The notes: generated by a model not told the origin, from the letters alone. Numbered from the stretch's first letter, positions 36,882 to 45,623 are shown. The stretch: 64,000 nt of DNA from Oscillospiraceae bacterium (GCA_029983685.1 JASBZA010000002.1:62001-126000); one strand, 5' to 3'. Translations and numbers: made by a program.

Positions 36882-37620
36882 TATAGGAAATATACATTCG
36901 ATTGAAACCATGGGCCTATTGGACGGCCCGGGGGTAAGAACCATCTTCTTCCTCCAGGGCTGTCCTCTGAGGTGCCAATACTGCCACAATCCGGATAGCC
37001 AGGCTTTTGAATACAAAAGGGGCATGAGCCCCGAAGAGACGGTACAATTCGCCAAGCGTTATCAGCCTTATTACGGTAAGGAAGGAGGGGTAACCTTCTC
37101 CGGGGGGGAGCCTTTGGCCCAGATGGATTATCTCTTAGAAACCCTTCCTCTTCTAAAAGACCAAGGCATCCACATTGCTATCGATACCTCGGGCTTCACC
37201 GACTATGAGAAACTTAAGGAGCTCTTGCCTTATGTGGACTTGTTCTTGCTGGACGTCAAAGCCTTCTCCGATGCCGACTACAAAAAAGTCACGGAGAGAT
37301 CCATGGGGCCTTTCGAAAAGTTCATGGAGACTTTAAGAGAAGAGAATTATCAAGGTCGGGTCTGGATTCGCCATGTCATGGTGGAGGGCTGGTCTGATTC
37401 GGAAGACGCCATGGACCGCCTCTGGAAAACGGTAGAAAAGCTGGCGCCATGGATTGACCAAATCGATATCCTTCCCTACCACACCATGGGGGTAGATAAG
37501 TACGAGACCCTGGGAAGGACCTACGCCCTGGAAGACGTGCCACCTATGGATAAGGATAGGGCTAAGGAATTAGAAAATTATGTAAATAAGAAGCTGGAAG
37601 AGGCTAAGGCAGGAAGGTGA
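36868..37620 (+). CDS. pflA: Pyruvate formate-lyase activating enzyme
   Basis: This 250-residue radical SAM enzyme installs the glycyl radical on PflB. The cluster motif C32-x3-C36-x2-C39 (GCPLRCQYCH) and VTFSGGEPL for SAM binding are visible, as is DLFLLDVKA in the middle. I chose the ATG at 36868, with AGAGG ahead and overlapping the pflB stop by 14 bp, over an upstream start at 36793 that lies inside pflB and adds residues with no family counterpart. The overlap couples synthesis of the activase to its substrate. Confidence 0.96.
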   Translation: MRLSNIGNIHSIETMGLLDGPGVRTIFFLQGCPLRCQYCHNPDSQAFEYKRGMSPEETVQFAKRYQPYYGKEGGVTFSGGEPLAQMDYLLETLPLLKDQGIHIAIDTSGFTDYEKLKELLPYVDLFLLDVKAFSDADYKKVTERSMGPFEKFMETLREENYQGRVWIRHVMVEGWSDSEDAMDRLWKTVEKLAPWIDQIDILPYHTMGVDKYETLGRTYALEDVPPMDKDRAKELENYVNKKLEEAKAGR

Positions 37621-37641
37621 AGTGCACGGCACTTCACCTTC
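37613..37641 (+). terminator. Terminator hairpin of the pfl operon
   Basis: A perfect 13-bp stem with a 3-base loop (GAAGGTGAAGTGC/GCACTTCACCTTC) overlaps the pflA stop codon. The following sequence is T-rich but not a pure T-run. It also lies where the convergent toxin gene ends. Confidence 0.7.
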
Positions 37642-37659
37642 TATGCTTCTATAATTATT

Positions 37660-38028
37660 CTAAGATTTTGACTCTATTGGCTCATCTGGTACATTGTTGC
37701 CAAAACCTAATTGATTTAAGATTCGCTTCTGATCTCTTTTTGCATACACAATTCTTAAAATATGAACAGAATTACTACTCGTTTTGCAGTAATAGTAAAT
37801 AAAGAATTTCTTTGCTAATCTCTTTCGGATACCATATGAGCTCCATGGTTTTTCTGAAATAACTGCGTAACGCTCCGCCAAATAAGTTAGTTGGTTAATT
37901 TCCTCTAAAATGGCAAGAACATACTTTTTACCTAATCGAGGAGATAGCAGTTCAAAGCTAATGTACTCTTGGATGTCGTTTAAATCTTTCTGGGCTGTGG
38001 GACTAATAAAAATCTCGAAAGTATCCAT
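37660..38028 (-). CDS. RelE/ParE-family toxin
   Basis: This 122-residue basic protein begins FEIFISPTAQKDLNDIQEYI and has SYGIRKRLAKKFFIYYY and VHILRIVYAKRDQKRIL, the core of the RelE/ParE fold. It is the toxin of a pair: its gene follows the RelB/DinJ-like antitoxin with no gap (38028/38029). Toxins of this type cleave mRNA on the ribosome or poison gyrase; the subtype cannot be fixed by eye. The C-terminus runs a little past the usual family end. Confidence 0.85.
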   Translation of the reverse strand: MDTFEIFISPTAQKDLNDIQEYISFELLSPRLGKKYVLAILEEINQLTYLAERYAVISEKPWSSYGIRKRLAKKFFIYYYCKTSSNSVHILRIVYAKRDQKRILNQLGFGNNVPDEPIESKS

Positions 38029-38322
38029 CTATAAACTACCTTCAAGTTCAGCCATGAGCTCTTTAAGAGCTTTCCCTTCGCCTCTTTCGGACTCTTCATA
38101 CGCACCTTTAATACTGGTCCATAGCTCTTCTTTACTCATCTCATCTAAAGCTTTAGGCTCCTCAGGCAACTGTAATTCAAAGGGTATGCCTCGTGTCAAG
38201 ATAATCTGCCTATAAAGTGAATTAATAACTACAGATATAGGTATTCCTAGCTGCTGCAAAATTGCCTCAGCTTCCACCTTTACATCTGCTTCTACCCGTG
38301 CACTAACTGTTGCGTTCTTCAT
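38029..38322 (-). CDS. RelB/DinJ-family antitoxin
   Basis: The 97-residue protein has the ribbon-helix-helix start NATVSARVEADVKVEAEAIL and LGIPISVVINSLYRQIIL, typical of RelB/DinJ, and an acidic toxin-binding C-terminus. I chose the ATG at 38322 because GGAGGTGAG lies before it. A second ATG in frame at 38448 also has AAGGAGG and would add 42 residues unlike the family, so that longer form is noted but not preferred. It neutralises the neighbouring toxin and represses the operon by analogy. Confidence 0.85.
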   Translation of the reverse strand: MKNATVSARVEADVKVEAEAILQQLGIPISVVINSLYRQIILTRGIPFELQLPEEPKALDEMSKEELWTSIKGAYEESERGEGKALKELMAELEGSL

Positions 38323-38356
38323 ATTTCTCACCTCCTCTCCGATATATCTTGTGTTA

Positions 38357-38385
38357 ATTGTAGTGCATTGTATTGTAAACTTCAA
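38357..38385 (-). promoter_or_regulatory. Promoter of the toxin-antitoxin operon
   Basis: TTGAAG (38380-38385) and TACAAT (38357-38362) are spaced by exactly 17 bases on the minus strand, about 35 bases before the antitoxin ATG. Repeated ATTGTA elements around the -10 may be the operator. Confidence 0.6.
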
Positions 38386-38542
38386 TACTTTAGCTAATGT
38401 TTGTGCGCTTCTAGGTACACAGGCTGTACCACCTAATAATACATTCATGATTAGCCTCCTTCGTTTTACGTTACTCATTTATAGCAATAAAAAAAATGGC
38501 ACGCTATGGACAATTTTTTAACTAAAAAAATTTAGCCTACAT

Positions 38543-38578
38543 AAAAAATGTGGACACCTCCGAGAAGGCATCCACATC
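38543..38578 (-). terminator. Terminator of the oxidoreductase-isomerase operon
   Basis: ATGTGGA and TCCACAT arms enclose a 16-base region with a small inner stem, followed leftward by six T. It lies just after the last oxidoreductase gene. Confidence 0.8.
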
Positions 38579-38604
38579 TTTCCTTGTTTTTAATTTTTTA
38601 AGTC

Positions 38605-39615
38605 TTAGGCCAAATCTTCCAACGCTACCGGTTTGTCGGATAGCGAAGACAAGCGCATAGCCTCATAAAGCTGCATAGCCGGAAGGGCATCCGAGGCGTG
38701 AATATAAAGATTCGTGTTGTTTATGACCGCCTGATAGAAGGTCCGGATGGCTTCCTTGTGGCCGTTGCCGTAATAGAACTTGGCTCCGTAGAGCATATTC
38801 TCCGAGAAGATTTTCTCGTAGTTTTGGCCGTTGAAGAGGAAGACGTCGGTACCACGAAGGATGAGTGTCCCCTTCTCGAAACGGAGCGAAATCTCGATGG
38901 GTGCATTGGAGTGGTTTAAGACTGTTGCCGAGAAGAAACCGTGCATACCGTCCGGATAAGTAAAGTATGCCTGGACCGAGTCTTCGACTTCAATAGGATA
39001 ATCCGACAAAGTCCGAAGTGTAGCGGAGACTTTGGACGGAAGCATGGGCGTCAGGAGGGTCATAAAGTCCAGGGTATGGACAGCCTGGTTCAGAATAACG
39101 CCGCTGCCGGCTTCCTTTTCTTTACCGCGCCAAGGAGCGTTGGCATAATAATCAGCCGGACGATTCCAGAAGACATGGGCCTCGATACCTTCTAATTTCC
39201 CGTAGAGATCCTGGCCGATGGCTTCTTGTAAGAAATGCAAAGACGGGTTATAGCGGTTTTGCAGGCAGACACCCAGCTTCTTGCCGTATATTTTCTCATA
39301 ACCGCACATTTCCACTGCGGTCTTGTAGTGAGAAGACACGGGCTTTTCGGTGAAGACGTGGACACCGTGCGCCATAGCGTCTTTGGCCACGATAGGGTGG
39401 AGATAATGCGGGAGGCAAAGATGGACGATATCCAAGTCTTCCTTGTCCAGCATCTCCTTGTAGTCTTCATAGAACTTCGCCTCGGTGGGTGCCTGGTCTC
39501 GTAAGTCGGGATTAATATCGCAAACCGCACGGATTTCGGCCAAACCGGACTCCTGGATGGCACGGATATGAATTCCGGAGATTACACCCAGACCGATAAT
39601 TCCTACTTTTAACAT
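38605..39615 (-). CDS. Gfo/Idh/MocA-family oxidoreductase (1)
   Basis: This 336-residue NAD(P)-dependent sugar dehydrogenase has the Rossmann start VGIIGLGVISGIHIRAIQ, HVFTEKPVSSHY (the family Glu-Lys-Pro), and a middle VILNQAVHTLDFMTLL, where the His is the usual catalytic position. It is the last gene of a five-gene operon and overlaps the second dehydrogenase by 7 bp. The substrate is unknown; members oxidise sugar or inositol hydroxyls, including at C3 of glycosides. No signal peptide. Confidence 0.88.
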   Translation of the reverse strand: MLKVGIIGLGVISGIHIRAIQESGLAEIRAVCDINPDLRDQAPTEAKFYEDYKEMLDKEDLDIVHLCLPHYLHPIVAKDAMAHGVHVFTEKPVSSHYKTAVEMCGYEKIYGKKLGVCLQNRYNPSLHFLQEAIGQDLYGKLEGIEAHVFWNRPADYYANAPWRGKEKEAGSGVILNQAVHTLDFMTLLTPMLPSKVSATLRTLSDYPIEVEDSVQAYFTYPDGMHGFFSATVLNHSNAPIEISLRFEKGTLILRGTDVFLFNGQNYEKIFSENMLYGAKFYYGNGHKEAIRTFYQAVINNTNLYIHASDALPAMQLYEAMRLSSLSDKPVALEDLA

Positions 39616-40742
39616 TCTAAAACCCCCTTTAATTCAGGCACATAGGTTTCGGGCAAATGTTTTTGCCTCGGATACTGCTCCATACCAAATTCTTCCATGT
39701 AAACCGTCCGCCGCTCTCGATCTGAGATAAAGCACGCTTCCATCAAGGTCATAATATAAAGGCTCTGCTCAACCGGCACGACCGGCTCATCACGACCTTC
39801 TATAACCGCTACGAAGTTTCTGTAGAAGTTAATGGGGTCGCTTTCGATGATATCAACCGGCAAAACCTCCTGGCTGAAACGGGTCCGCGGCGCCATGGTT
39901 TTGGTTGGGCCTGCCGAAGTGTAAAGTATCTCATCTTCCCAGGTTACTTCTAAATCTTTGGCCCGGACAATCTCGCCTTCACAGTCCCAATTTCTCAGAA
40001 CCAGGCTACCGGTAAGGCCGCGAACAATCCATCTGGGTTCGGACACGAAGGCATTGGTATCGACTTCAACAGTGACCAAAAGCCCCGAATCAAAAGTGAA
40101 GCGGGCTTGGAAACCGTCGTCCACGTCTTCATGGTAGGTGTGGTACATATGGCAGTCCACATCCCGGATATTCTCCGGCATCATCCACGAAATCTGGTCC
40201 AGGAGATGGACGCCCCAGTCCAGCATCATACCGCCGCCGGCTTGGGGATGGGTCCGCCAACCCTCGGGGATCCCCCGAGAGCCTAAGACCTTGGACTGGA
40301 TAAAGAAAGGTCGGCCTAAGTCACCGCTTTGTATGGCTTTTCGAACCGTTAAGAAGTCGCGGTCCCAGCGGCGATTCTGGTGGGCCGAGAAATGCCGACC
40401 GGTCTTGTTCTTGACCTCGATGACCCGGCGCATTTCGTCCGAGTTCATGGTAACCGGTTTCTCACAGACCACATCTTTGCCCGCTTCCATGGCCCGGATA
40501 GCATAATCCGCATGGAAATTGTTGGGACAGGCCAGCAAGATAATAGCGATGTCCGGATCGGCCAAGATAGCCCCAGGAGAATCATAAACCTTGAGCCCAT
40601 TGCTCTCTGCAACCCGGTTTCGTTCCGGCCTAATGTCGTAAGCAGCGTAAGGCTGAACTTCTTCTACTCTGGCCAAATTTTCGTGGTGCCAGGAGGCCAT
40701 GCCTCCGTAGCCCACGATGCCTAACTTATATGTTTTACCCAT
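39609..40742 (-). CDS. Gfo/Idh/MocA-family oxidoreductase (2)
   Basis: The 377-residue dehydrogenase starts LGIVGYGGMASWHHENLARV and has DVVCEKPVTMNSDEMRR and MLDWGVHLLDQISWMM. It differs enough from its two sisters in length and C-terminus to suggest a separate substrate or step rather than a recent duplicate. It lies between another dehydrogenase (overlap) and an isomerase/epimerase gene 35 bases upstream. NAD(P)-dependent, cytoplasmic; the substrate is not readable. Confidence 0.88.
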   Translation of the reverse strand: MGKTYKLGIVGYGGMASWHHENLARVEEVQPYAAYDIRPERNRVAESNGLKVYDSPGAILADPDIAIILLACPNNFHADYAIRAMEAGKDVVCEKPVTMNSDEMRRVIEVKNKTGRHFSAHQNRRWDRDFLTVRKAIQSGDLGRPFFIQSKVLGSRGIPEGWRTHPQAGGGMMLDWGVHLLDQISWMMPENIRDVDCHMYHTYHEDVDDGFQARFTFDSGLLVTVEVDTNAFVSEPRWIVRGLTGSLVLRNWDCEGEIVRAKDLEVTWEDEILYTSAGPTKTMAPRTRFSQEVLPVDIIESDPINFYRNFVAVIEGRDEPVVPVEQSLYIMTLMEACFISDRERRTVYMEEFGMEQYPRQKHLPETYVPELKGVLEC

Positions 40743-40777
40743 GTTGCTTTACTCGCTTCTAATTTGTTTTTGTTATT

Positions 40778-41701
40778 TTATTTTACGAGGCCTTTGAGGT
40801 AGTCGTAGCCTAACTGCAGGCCTTCATAAATCTTCTCGTTGCTGCCTTCGTAAACAGGGTCTTCATGCTCGATAGACACGGCACCCTGATAATTGATTTT
40901 CTTCAACTCTTCGATAAGGGCCGGGAAGTCTACCTGGCCCATGCCGGGCATACGGAAACGCCACCAGCCTTCTTCGTTGCGGTTGCCTAGTTGGCAATCG
41001 TAGATGCCGTAGCGGTGCAGACGGTCGGGGAAAATCTCGGCGTCTTTGGCATGGACATGGAAAATGCGGTCCTTATATTGCTCAATCAAGGGCACGTAGT
41101 CGATCATGAGGTGGAGGAGATGGGAGGGGTCAAAGTTAAGACCGAAGTTTTTCTGCGGCACTCTTCTGAACATCTCGTCCCAAAGCTCCGGCGAATAGGT
41201 GATGGTGCCGGGCAGGTCCTGCTGTAACCAGTTCAACATGGGGCAGTTTTCGATGACAATCTTGATGCCTCTCTCGCCGGCGTAGTTGACGAAGCCGTTA
41301 AATACAGTCTCGAACGCATCGAAGTTCTCTTCTATGGTCTTGTCGATATTCCGACCGGCGAAAAGACCTACGATATCGACACCCAGCATCTGAGCCGCAT
41401 CGATTAATTCGTAGGTGTGGCGGTGGACTTTTTCTCTAACAGCCGAATCGTTAGAAAGGCTGTTGTCGTAGTAGCCCAAAGAAGAAATCTTCAGGTCGTT
41501 GTCGTCAAACAGCTTGCGGATACGGTCGGCTTCGGCCTGGGTCAGGCCGTGTACAGGGATATCCGAAGACGAGAAGTCTCTGTCATTTTCTTGAGGCCAG
41601 CAGGCCAGTTCCAAAGATTTGAAGCCCATTTCTTTGGCCTTCTGAATCTTCTCTTCGAGCGAAACGCCTCTTAAGCAGGCAGTGTAATATCCTAAATACA
41701 T
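40778..41701 (-). CDS. TIM-barrel sugar isomerase/epimerase-family protein (1)
   Basis: This 307-residue AP-endonuclease-2-fold protein starts GYYTACLRGVSLEEKIQKAK and has KIVIENCPMLNWLQ, FGLNFDPSHLL, IFHVHAKDAE and AVSIEHEDPVY, which supply the Glu, Asp, His and Glu metal ligands of the family. It acts on keto or aldo sugars, or cleaves 3-keto-glycosides in some members. It sits between two Gfo/Idh/MocA genes, pointing to a shared pathway. Confidence 0.88.
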   Translation of the reverse strand: MYLGYYTACLRGVSLEEKIQKAKEMGFKSLELACWPQENDRDFSSSDIPVHGLTQAEADRIRKLFDDNDLKISSLGYYDNSLSNDSAVREKVHRHTYELIDAAQMLGVDIVGLFAGRNIDKTIEENFDAFETVFNGFVNYAGERGIKIVIENCPMLNWLQQDLPGTITYSPELWDEMFRRVPQKNFGLNFDPSHLLHLMIDYVPLIEQYKDRIFHVHAKDAEIFPDRLHRYGIYDCQLGNRNEEGWWRFRMPGMGQVDFPALIEELKKINYQGAVSIEHEDPVYEGSNEKIYEGLQLGYDYLKGLVK

Positions 41702-41719
41702 AGTATTGCCAATCCTTTC

Positions 41720-42868
41720 TTATACTTCGGGAATCTCGATGCTGACTTCGTGACCCAGCTTAGAGGACCGGACCAAACCATCGATGATGGCCTGATTAAT
41801 CACAGCCTGACTGGTGGGAACGGTAGGCTCGCCGCCATTTTTGGCCGCATCCACAAAAGCTCTGACCTTCTTATAAAAGAGGTCTGTTTTCTCAACCATG
41901 GGGACTTCGTAGGAAATCTCGCTGCCGGCCACGTTCTTGTAAACGGTCAAGGGCTTATCGAACTCGCCGTTCCAGCACTCGGTGGAAGGAATCTTCAGCC
42001 CGCCCTTGGTGCCCAGGATGAGAGCATCACCTGAGGTATCCATGTGCATGGCCCAGGAAATGCGGAAGTCCAGCATAATGCCGCCTTTGAGACGGACAAA
42101 GCCGGCCGCAAAGTCCTCGACACCGAACTTCTCGGCATACTCGGGGTGGTTGGGGTAATAAGAGGGGTCGGTTCCGAAGAAATTCGACGTGTAACCGGTT
42201 GCGGTCAGGGGCTTAGGGTAGCCTACGGCGTTCAGGAGCATGTCCAAAGAGTAGGAGCCGATGTCGCCCATGGCGCCGATTCCGCCGGTTGATTCTTCGA
42301 TAAAGCTGGTTCCGTAAGGGGTAGGAATGCCGCGTCTTCTGCCGCCGCCGGCCTGGAGATAGTAGATGTCGCCCAGTTCGCCTGAATCGACAATTTTCTT
42401 AATCATCTGCATATTTTCACTCATACGAGGTTGGAAACCGATGGTGAGAAGTTTGCCGGATTTCTTCTCGGCCTCCATGACTTCGATGGCTTCGTCCAAA
42501 GTCACCGTGAAGGGCTTCTCCAAGAGGACGTGAACACCGTGCTCCAAGGCGTCAATGGTACAGGGGGCATGCTGGGTGTTGTAGACACAGATGCTGACGG
42601 CATCAAGTTCTTCATTCTCTAACATCTCGTGGCCGCTCTCATAGCAGGTGACGCCCTTAATGCCTAAGTCCTTGAAGAACTTCTCCGCTTTACCGGGTAC
42701 CAGGTCAGCTCCCGCCACAATCTCTACGTCCGGCATTTCAGCATAGGCCAAAGCATGGGCCTCGGCTATCCAACCGGTTCCGATGATACCAACTCTTAGC
42801 TTATTCTCGGTATCGATAACAGTCTCTTCCAGACTCTCCTTAAAACGATCTAAAATATCTGCTGCCAT
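41720..42868 (-). CDS. Gfo/Idh/MocA-family oxidoreductase (3)
   Basis: The 382-residue dehydrogenase has an extra N-terminal stretch (about 24 residues) before the Rossmann start VGIIGTGWIAEAHALAYAEM, then VLLEKPFTVTLDEAIEVM and GDIGSYSLDMLLNAVGYP. The Gly-Tyr-Ser segment replaces the usual His-rich stretch in this position, so its catalytic set may differ from its neighbours. It follows the second isomerase gene at 62 bases, the widest gap in the operon. Confidence 0.87.
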   Translation of the reverse strand: MAADILDRFKESLEETVIDTENKLRVGIIGTGWIAEAHALAYAEMPDVEIVAGADLVPGKAEKFFKDLGIKGVTCYESGHEMLENEELDAVSICVYNTQHAPCTIDALEHGVHVLLEKPFTVTLDEAIEVMEAEKKSGKLLTIGFQPRMSENMQMIKKIVDSGELGDIYYLQAGGGRRRGIPTPYGTSFIEESTGGIGAMGDIGSYSLDMLLNAVGYPKPLTATGYTSNFFGTDPSYYPNHPEYAEKFGVEDFAAGFVRLKGGIMLDFRISWAMHMDTSGDALILGTKGGLKIPSTECWNGEFDKPLTVYKNVAGSEISYEVPMVEKTDLFYKKVRAFVDAAKNGGEPTVPTSQAVINQAIIDGLVRSSKLGHEVSIEIPEV

Positions 42869-42930
42869 AAGGTCTTCCCTTTCTTTTATTTACTTAATGT
42901 AATTTCTGGAGTTTAGAGTAGTCGCCTGCT

Positions 42931-43743
42931 TTACATAATGCCTTTGAGATAATCGATACTGAGCTTCGCACACTCCAAAGGCGTCTTGTCCATGCTAGGC
43001 TCGTCTTGTTCCACGACCAACCACTTGGCACCGGCCTTCTCAGCAGCTTCTAAAATAGCGGGGAAGTCTTGAACGCCGTAGCCTACGGGCCTTAACTCGA
43101 AGCCTTCCGCTGTCTCTTCTTTGGCCTCGCTGTCATCACCGATTAAGGCATACATGTGGTCATTCTTCTGACCTTTAAAATCCTTAAGATGAACGATTGG
43201 GGCCCTTCCTTCATACTTCATGAGGTAAGCGGCCGGATTCTCACCGCCTACCTTGACCCAGCAGGTGTCCAGCTCGGTCTGAAGGAGATCAGCCGGAACT
43301 TCACTATAATAGGTATCTAATATGTATTGGCCGTTAATCTTCTCAAACTCAAAATCATGGTTGTGGTAAAGAAGCTGCATGCCACGGTCCTTTACGCGTA
43401 AGGCGATGGACCTAATAAGAGCGATATCATCTTCCACCTCTTCCCGCGTCTTACCGGCCTTCATCCAAGGGATAGCGATATAAGTCATGCCGGTGGCGGC
43501 GTAGGCATCTAAGACCTCATCTTTTTCCAATTCTGCAACGGGAACGTGGGCTGAGACCAATTCCAAACCCACTTCATCCAAGATCGCCTTGACCTCTTCT
43601 ACCGACATATCGTATAAGCCGGCCAACTCTACACCTTCATATCCCATAGCCTTAACGTCTTCCATGGTTTTACGGAAATCCTTCTGGGCATCCTCTCTTA
43701 CCGAGTACACTTGCAAGGCAAGGGGCAAACTGACTTCAGACAT
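42931..43743 (-). CDS. TIM-barrel sugar isomerase/epimerase-family protein (2)
   Basis: This 270-residue protein begins LPLALQVYSVREDAQKDF, a start common to the IolE/IolI-like group, with LLYHNHDFEFEKI, ELDTCWVKVGG, IVHLKDFKG and LVVEQDEPS giving the metal ligands. It is the first gene of the operon and has TAGGAGG before its ATG. It likely isomerises, or lyses, a keto-sugar made by the dehydrogenases. No promoter in the 43744-43940 gap can be called with confidence on this strand. Confidence 0.88.
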   Translation of the reverse strand: MSEVSLPLALQVYSVREDAQKDFRKTMEDVKAMGYEGVELAGLYDMSVEEVKAILDEVGLELVSAHVPVAELEKDEVLDAYAATGMTYIAIPWMKAGKTREEVEDDIALIRSIALRVKDRGMQLLYHNHDFEFEKINGQYILDTYYSEVPADLLQTELDTCWVKVGGENPAAYLMKYEGRAPIVHLKDFKGQKNDHMYALIGDDSEAKEETAEGFELRPVGYGVQDFPAILEAAEKAGAKWLVVEQDEPSMDKTPLECAKLSIDYLKGIM

Positions 43744-43860
43744 ATTTCTAGCCTCCTAAAAATGTTCTCTTGCCTATAGTCTACAGACATCTCAAATGTA
43801 TTCAACTACTTTTGGCAACAAAATTTTCCTTTTTTCCGAAAATATTGTAGCAACGTAGAT

Positions 43861-43890
43861 AAGACAAATATTGCCGGATTTCGCTATAAT
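43861..43890 (+). promoter_or_regulatory. Candidate promoter of the agmatinase-like gene
   Basis: AAGACA and TATAAT (43885-43890) are spaced by 18 bases, about 50 bases ahead of the ATG. The -10 is perfect, the -35 moderate. The gap is divergent between this gene and the oxidoreductase operon. Confidence 0.5.
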
Positions 43891-43940
43891 AATGGCACTT
43901 TATTGAAGTGATTTTTGAGAATAAATAAAGAGGTAATAAT

Positions 43941-44873
43941 ATGGATGCTTTTTTTAAAGATGTCATGGCAGCCGGACAGTTTATGGCCTGTGATACGCCA
44001 TGGAATCAGGCCAAAGTAGGACTCTTCGGTGCCCCATTCGACGGGACGACATCTTTTAGGCCGGGAACGCGCTTCGGCCCTTCGGCCATGCGGCAAGTCT
44101 CGGACAGCATGGAAGATTACAGCCCTTATCAGGATAAGCATGTCCAAGATGCCTTCGTTAGAGACCTGGGCGATATTGAGCTTCCCATAGGCGATACGGC
44201 CATGGCTTTGGACTTAATCGAAGACACGTGTCGACATATTTTGCAAGAAGGCAAAAAGCCTGCCATGTTAGGTGGTGAGCACCTGGTGACTTTGGCCACA
44301 GTCCGGGCCTTAGCCGAGAGGTATCCTAATCTTCATATCCTCCACTTCGATGCCCACACGGACTTAAGAGACGCGTTTCTGGGTGTGGACTTATCACACG
44401 CTACGGTAATCAAAAAATGCTGGGACATCCTGGGCGACGGCCGTATCCACAGCTTCGGCATCCGGTCCGGCTTAAGAGAAGAATTCGTCTTCGGCTATGA
44501 CCACCTAGATTTTCACCCTTTCTTAATCGGGTCAGGGAACATCGGAAAATCTAATAAAATCAGCTCTCGGGAAGAGCTCATTACGTCTTATCAGAAAAGC
44601 ATTGATGCGCTGGCTCGAACTTTGAAAGCCCGGAGCATACCGCTTTATATTACCTTGGACTTGGACGTATTCGATCCGGGCATTATGCCGGGAACGGGAA
44701 CACTAGAAGCAGGCGGCCTGAGTTTCCTAGAGGTATTGGATTTGATCCTTAGGCTGGAAGGGACCCATCTGGTCGGATTCGATATGAACGAACTAAGTCC
44801 TCCCTACGATCCGACCGGCCAATCAACGGCATTGGCCCTTAAGCTTCTAAGGGAAATGCTTTTGCTCTTGTAA
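43941..44873 (+). CDS. speB: Agmatinase/arginase-family ureohydrolase
   Basis: This 310-residue binuclear manganese enzyme shows GGEHLVTLATV, HFDAHTDLRD and LDLDVFDPGIMPGTG, the three metal-binding segments of the family, and a C-terminal FDMNELSPPYDPTGQST. The last motif and the length favour agmatinase (agmatine to putrescine and urea) over arginase. The neighbours offer no polyamine context, so the substrate is not certain. GAGG precedes the ATG. The gene runs into the promoter of a tRNA gene. Confidence 0.88.
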   Translation: MDAFFKDVMAAGQFMACDTPWNQAKVGLFGAPFDGTTSFRPGTRFGPSAMRQVSDSMEDYSPYQDKHVQDAFVRDLGDIELPIGDTAMALDLIEDTCRHILQEGKKPAMLGGEHLVTLATVRALAERYPNLHILHFDAHTDLRDAFLGVDLSHATVIKKCWDILGDGRIHSFGIRSGLREEFVFGYDHLDFHPFLIGSGNIGKSNKISSREELITSYQKSIDALARTLKARSIPLYITLDLDVFDPGIMPGTGTLEAGGLSFLEVLDLILRLEGTHLVGFDMNELSPPYDPTGQSTALALKLLREMLLLL

Positions 44874-44890
44874 AGGCAAAATGGTATTAT
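44862..44890 (+). promoter_or_regulatory. Promoter of tRNA-Arg
   Basis: TTGCTC and TATTAT are spaced by 17 bases; the -10 ends 13 bases before the mature tRNA. The -35 lies inside the 3' end of the agmatinase gene. Confidence 0.65.
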
Positions 44891-44903
44891 ATTGGCCTAC
44901 TCT

Positions 44904-44978
44904 GCTCCCATGGCCTAATGGATAAGGCGACAGTTTCCGGAGCTGTTGATGCGAGTTCGATTCTTGCTGGGAGCACCA
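44904..44978 (+). tRNA. tRNA-Arg (anticodon CCG)
   Basis: A full cloverleaf can be folded: acceptor stem GCTCCCA/TGGGAGC, D arm GCCTAATGGATAAGGC, anticodon stem ACAGT/GCTGT with loop TTCCGGA (anticodon CCG, reading CGG), T arm GCGAG/CTTGC with TTCGATT, discriminator A, and an encoded CCA end. Confidence 0.95.
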
Positions 44979-44982
44979 GTTA

Positions 44983-45010
44983 CTACCCGATTTAGGTCGG
45001 GTAGTTTTTT
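44983..45010 (+). terminator. Intrinsic terminator after tRNA-Arg
   Basis: CTACCCGA/TCGGGTAG 8-bp stem with a 6-base loop followed by six T. Confidence 0.92.
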
Positions 45011-45026
45011 ATTAAAAATAAAAATT

Positions 45027-45341
45027 TTATAATAAAAACTTCCAGTTTCTTCTAGCATATATGATTCGGTAGATGCGCACAGTTTTTTCTGATTTTGAAA
45101 TTTTATAAAACAACAGGTAGTTTTTAATCGGGCATTTTCTATAACCCGCTTCTCTTAAAACTTCATCTTTCACTAACTCAAAACGTTCCGGCATCATACT
45201 TAAGCCTTGAACAGCTTTTTCGACAGCTTCAAGAAATCTTGAAGCTGCAATAGGTTCTTTTAAATCATGAGTCATATAGTAGAGAATAGATGTCATGTCT
45301 TGATGATATTTGCTACTAACAACCACCCTATAAGGTTCCAT
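45027..45341 (-). CDS. RelE/ParE-family toxin (second pair)
   Basis: The 104-residue protein has YRVVVSSKYHQDMTSILYYM at the start and GYRKCPIKNYLLFYKI with VRIYRIIYARRNW at the end, the compact RelE/ParE plan. It overlaps the upstream Phd-like antitoxin by 14 bp, so the toxin depends on translation of the antitoxin. The unit sits immediately behind a tRNA gene, a frequent integration site for mobile DNA. Confidence 0.87.
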   Translation of the reverse strand: MEPYRVVVSSKYHQDMTSILYYMTHDLKEPIAASRFLEAVEKAVQGLSMMPERFELVKDEVLREAGYRKCPIKNYLLFYKISKSEKTVRIYRIIYARRNWKFLL

Positions 45342-45600
45342 TGCCTATTCCCTTCTTTAGAATGTCAATAGAATCTTGAAAATCCATCTCATTGCCAACC
45401 TTAAAGTCATCCTCTGCCTCACTTAATAGGTGGTAAAGCTCCTCTTTTTGGATAAGTTTGTCATATAATTCCATACTCATGACGGCAAGGTCACCACGAC
45501 CATTTTTCGTAATAAAAACCGGTTCATCTGTATCATTGCAGAATTTGGATATTTCATTGTAATTGTTGCGCAAATCCGTACTTGATTTTATTTTTGGCAT
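45328..45600 (-). CDS. Phd/YefM-family antitoxin
   Basis: The 90-residue protein carries the Phd/YefM N-terminus (IKSSTDLRNNYNEISKFC, then EPVFITKNGRGDLAVMS), which binds DNA, and an acidic C-terminus that would wrap the toxin. AAAGGCGG lies before the ATG. It represses its own promoter by analogy with YefM. Confidence 0.9.
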   Translation of the reverse strand: MPKIKSSTDLRNNYNEISKFCNDTDEPVFITKNGRGDLAVMSMELYDKLIQKEELYHLLSEAEDDFKVGNEMDFQDSIDILKKGIGNGTL

Positions 45601-45623
45601 TTCTTCACCGCCTTTCTAAAGAA

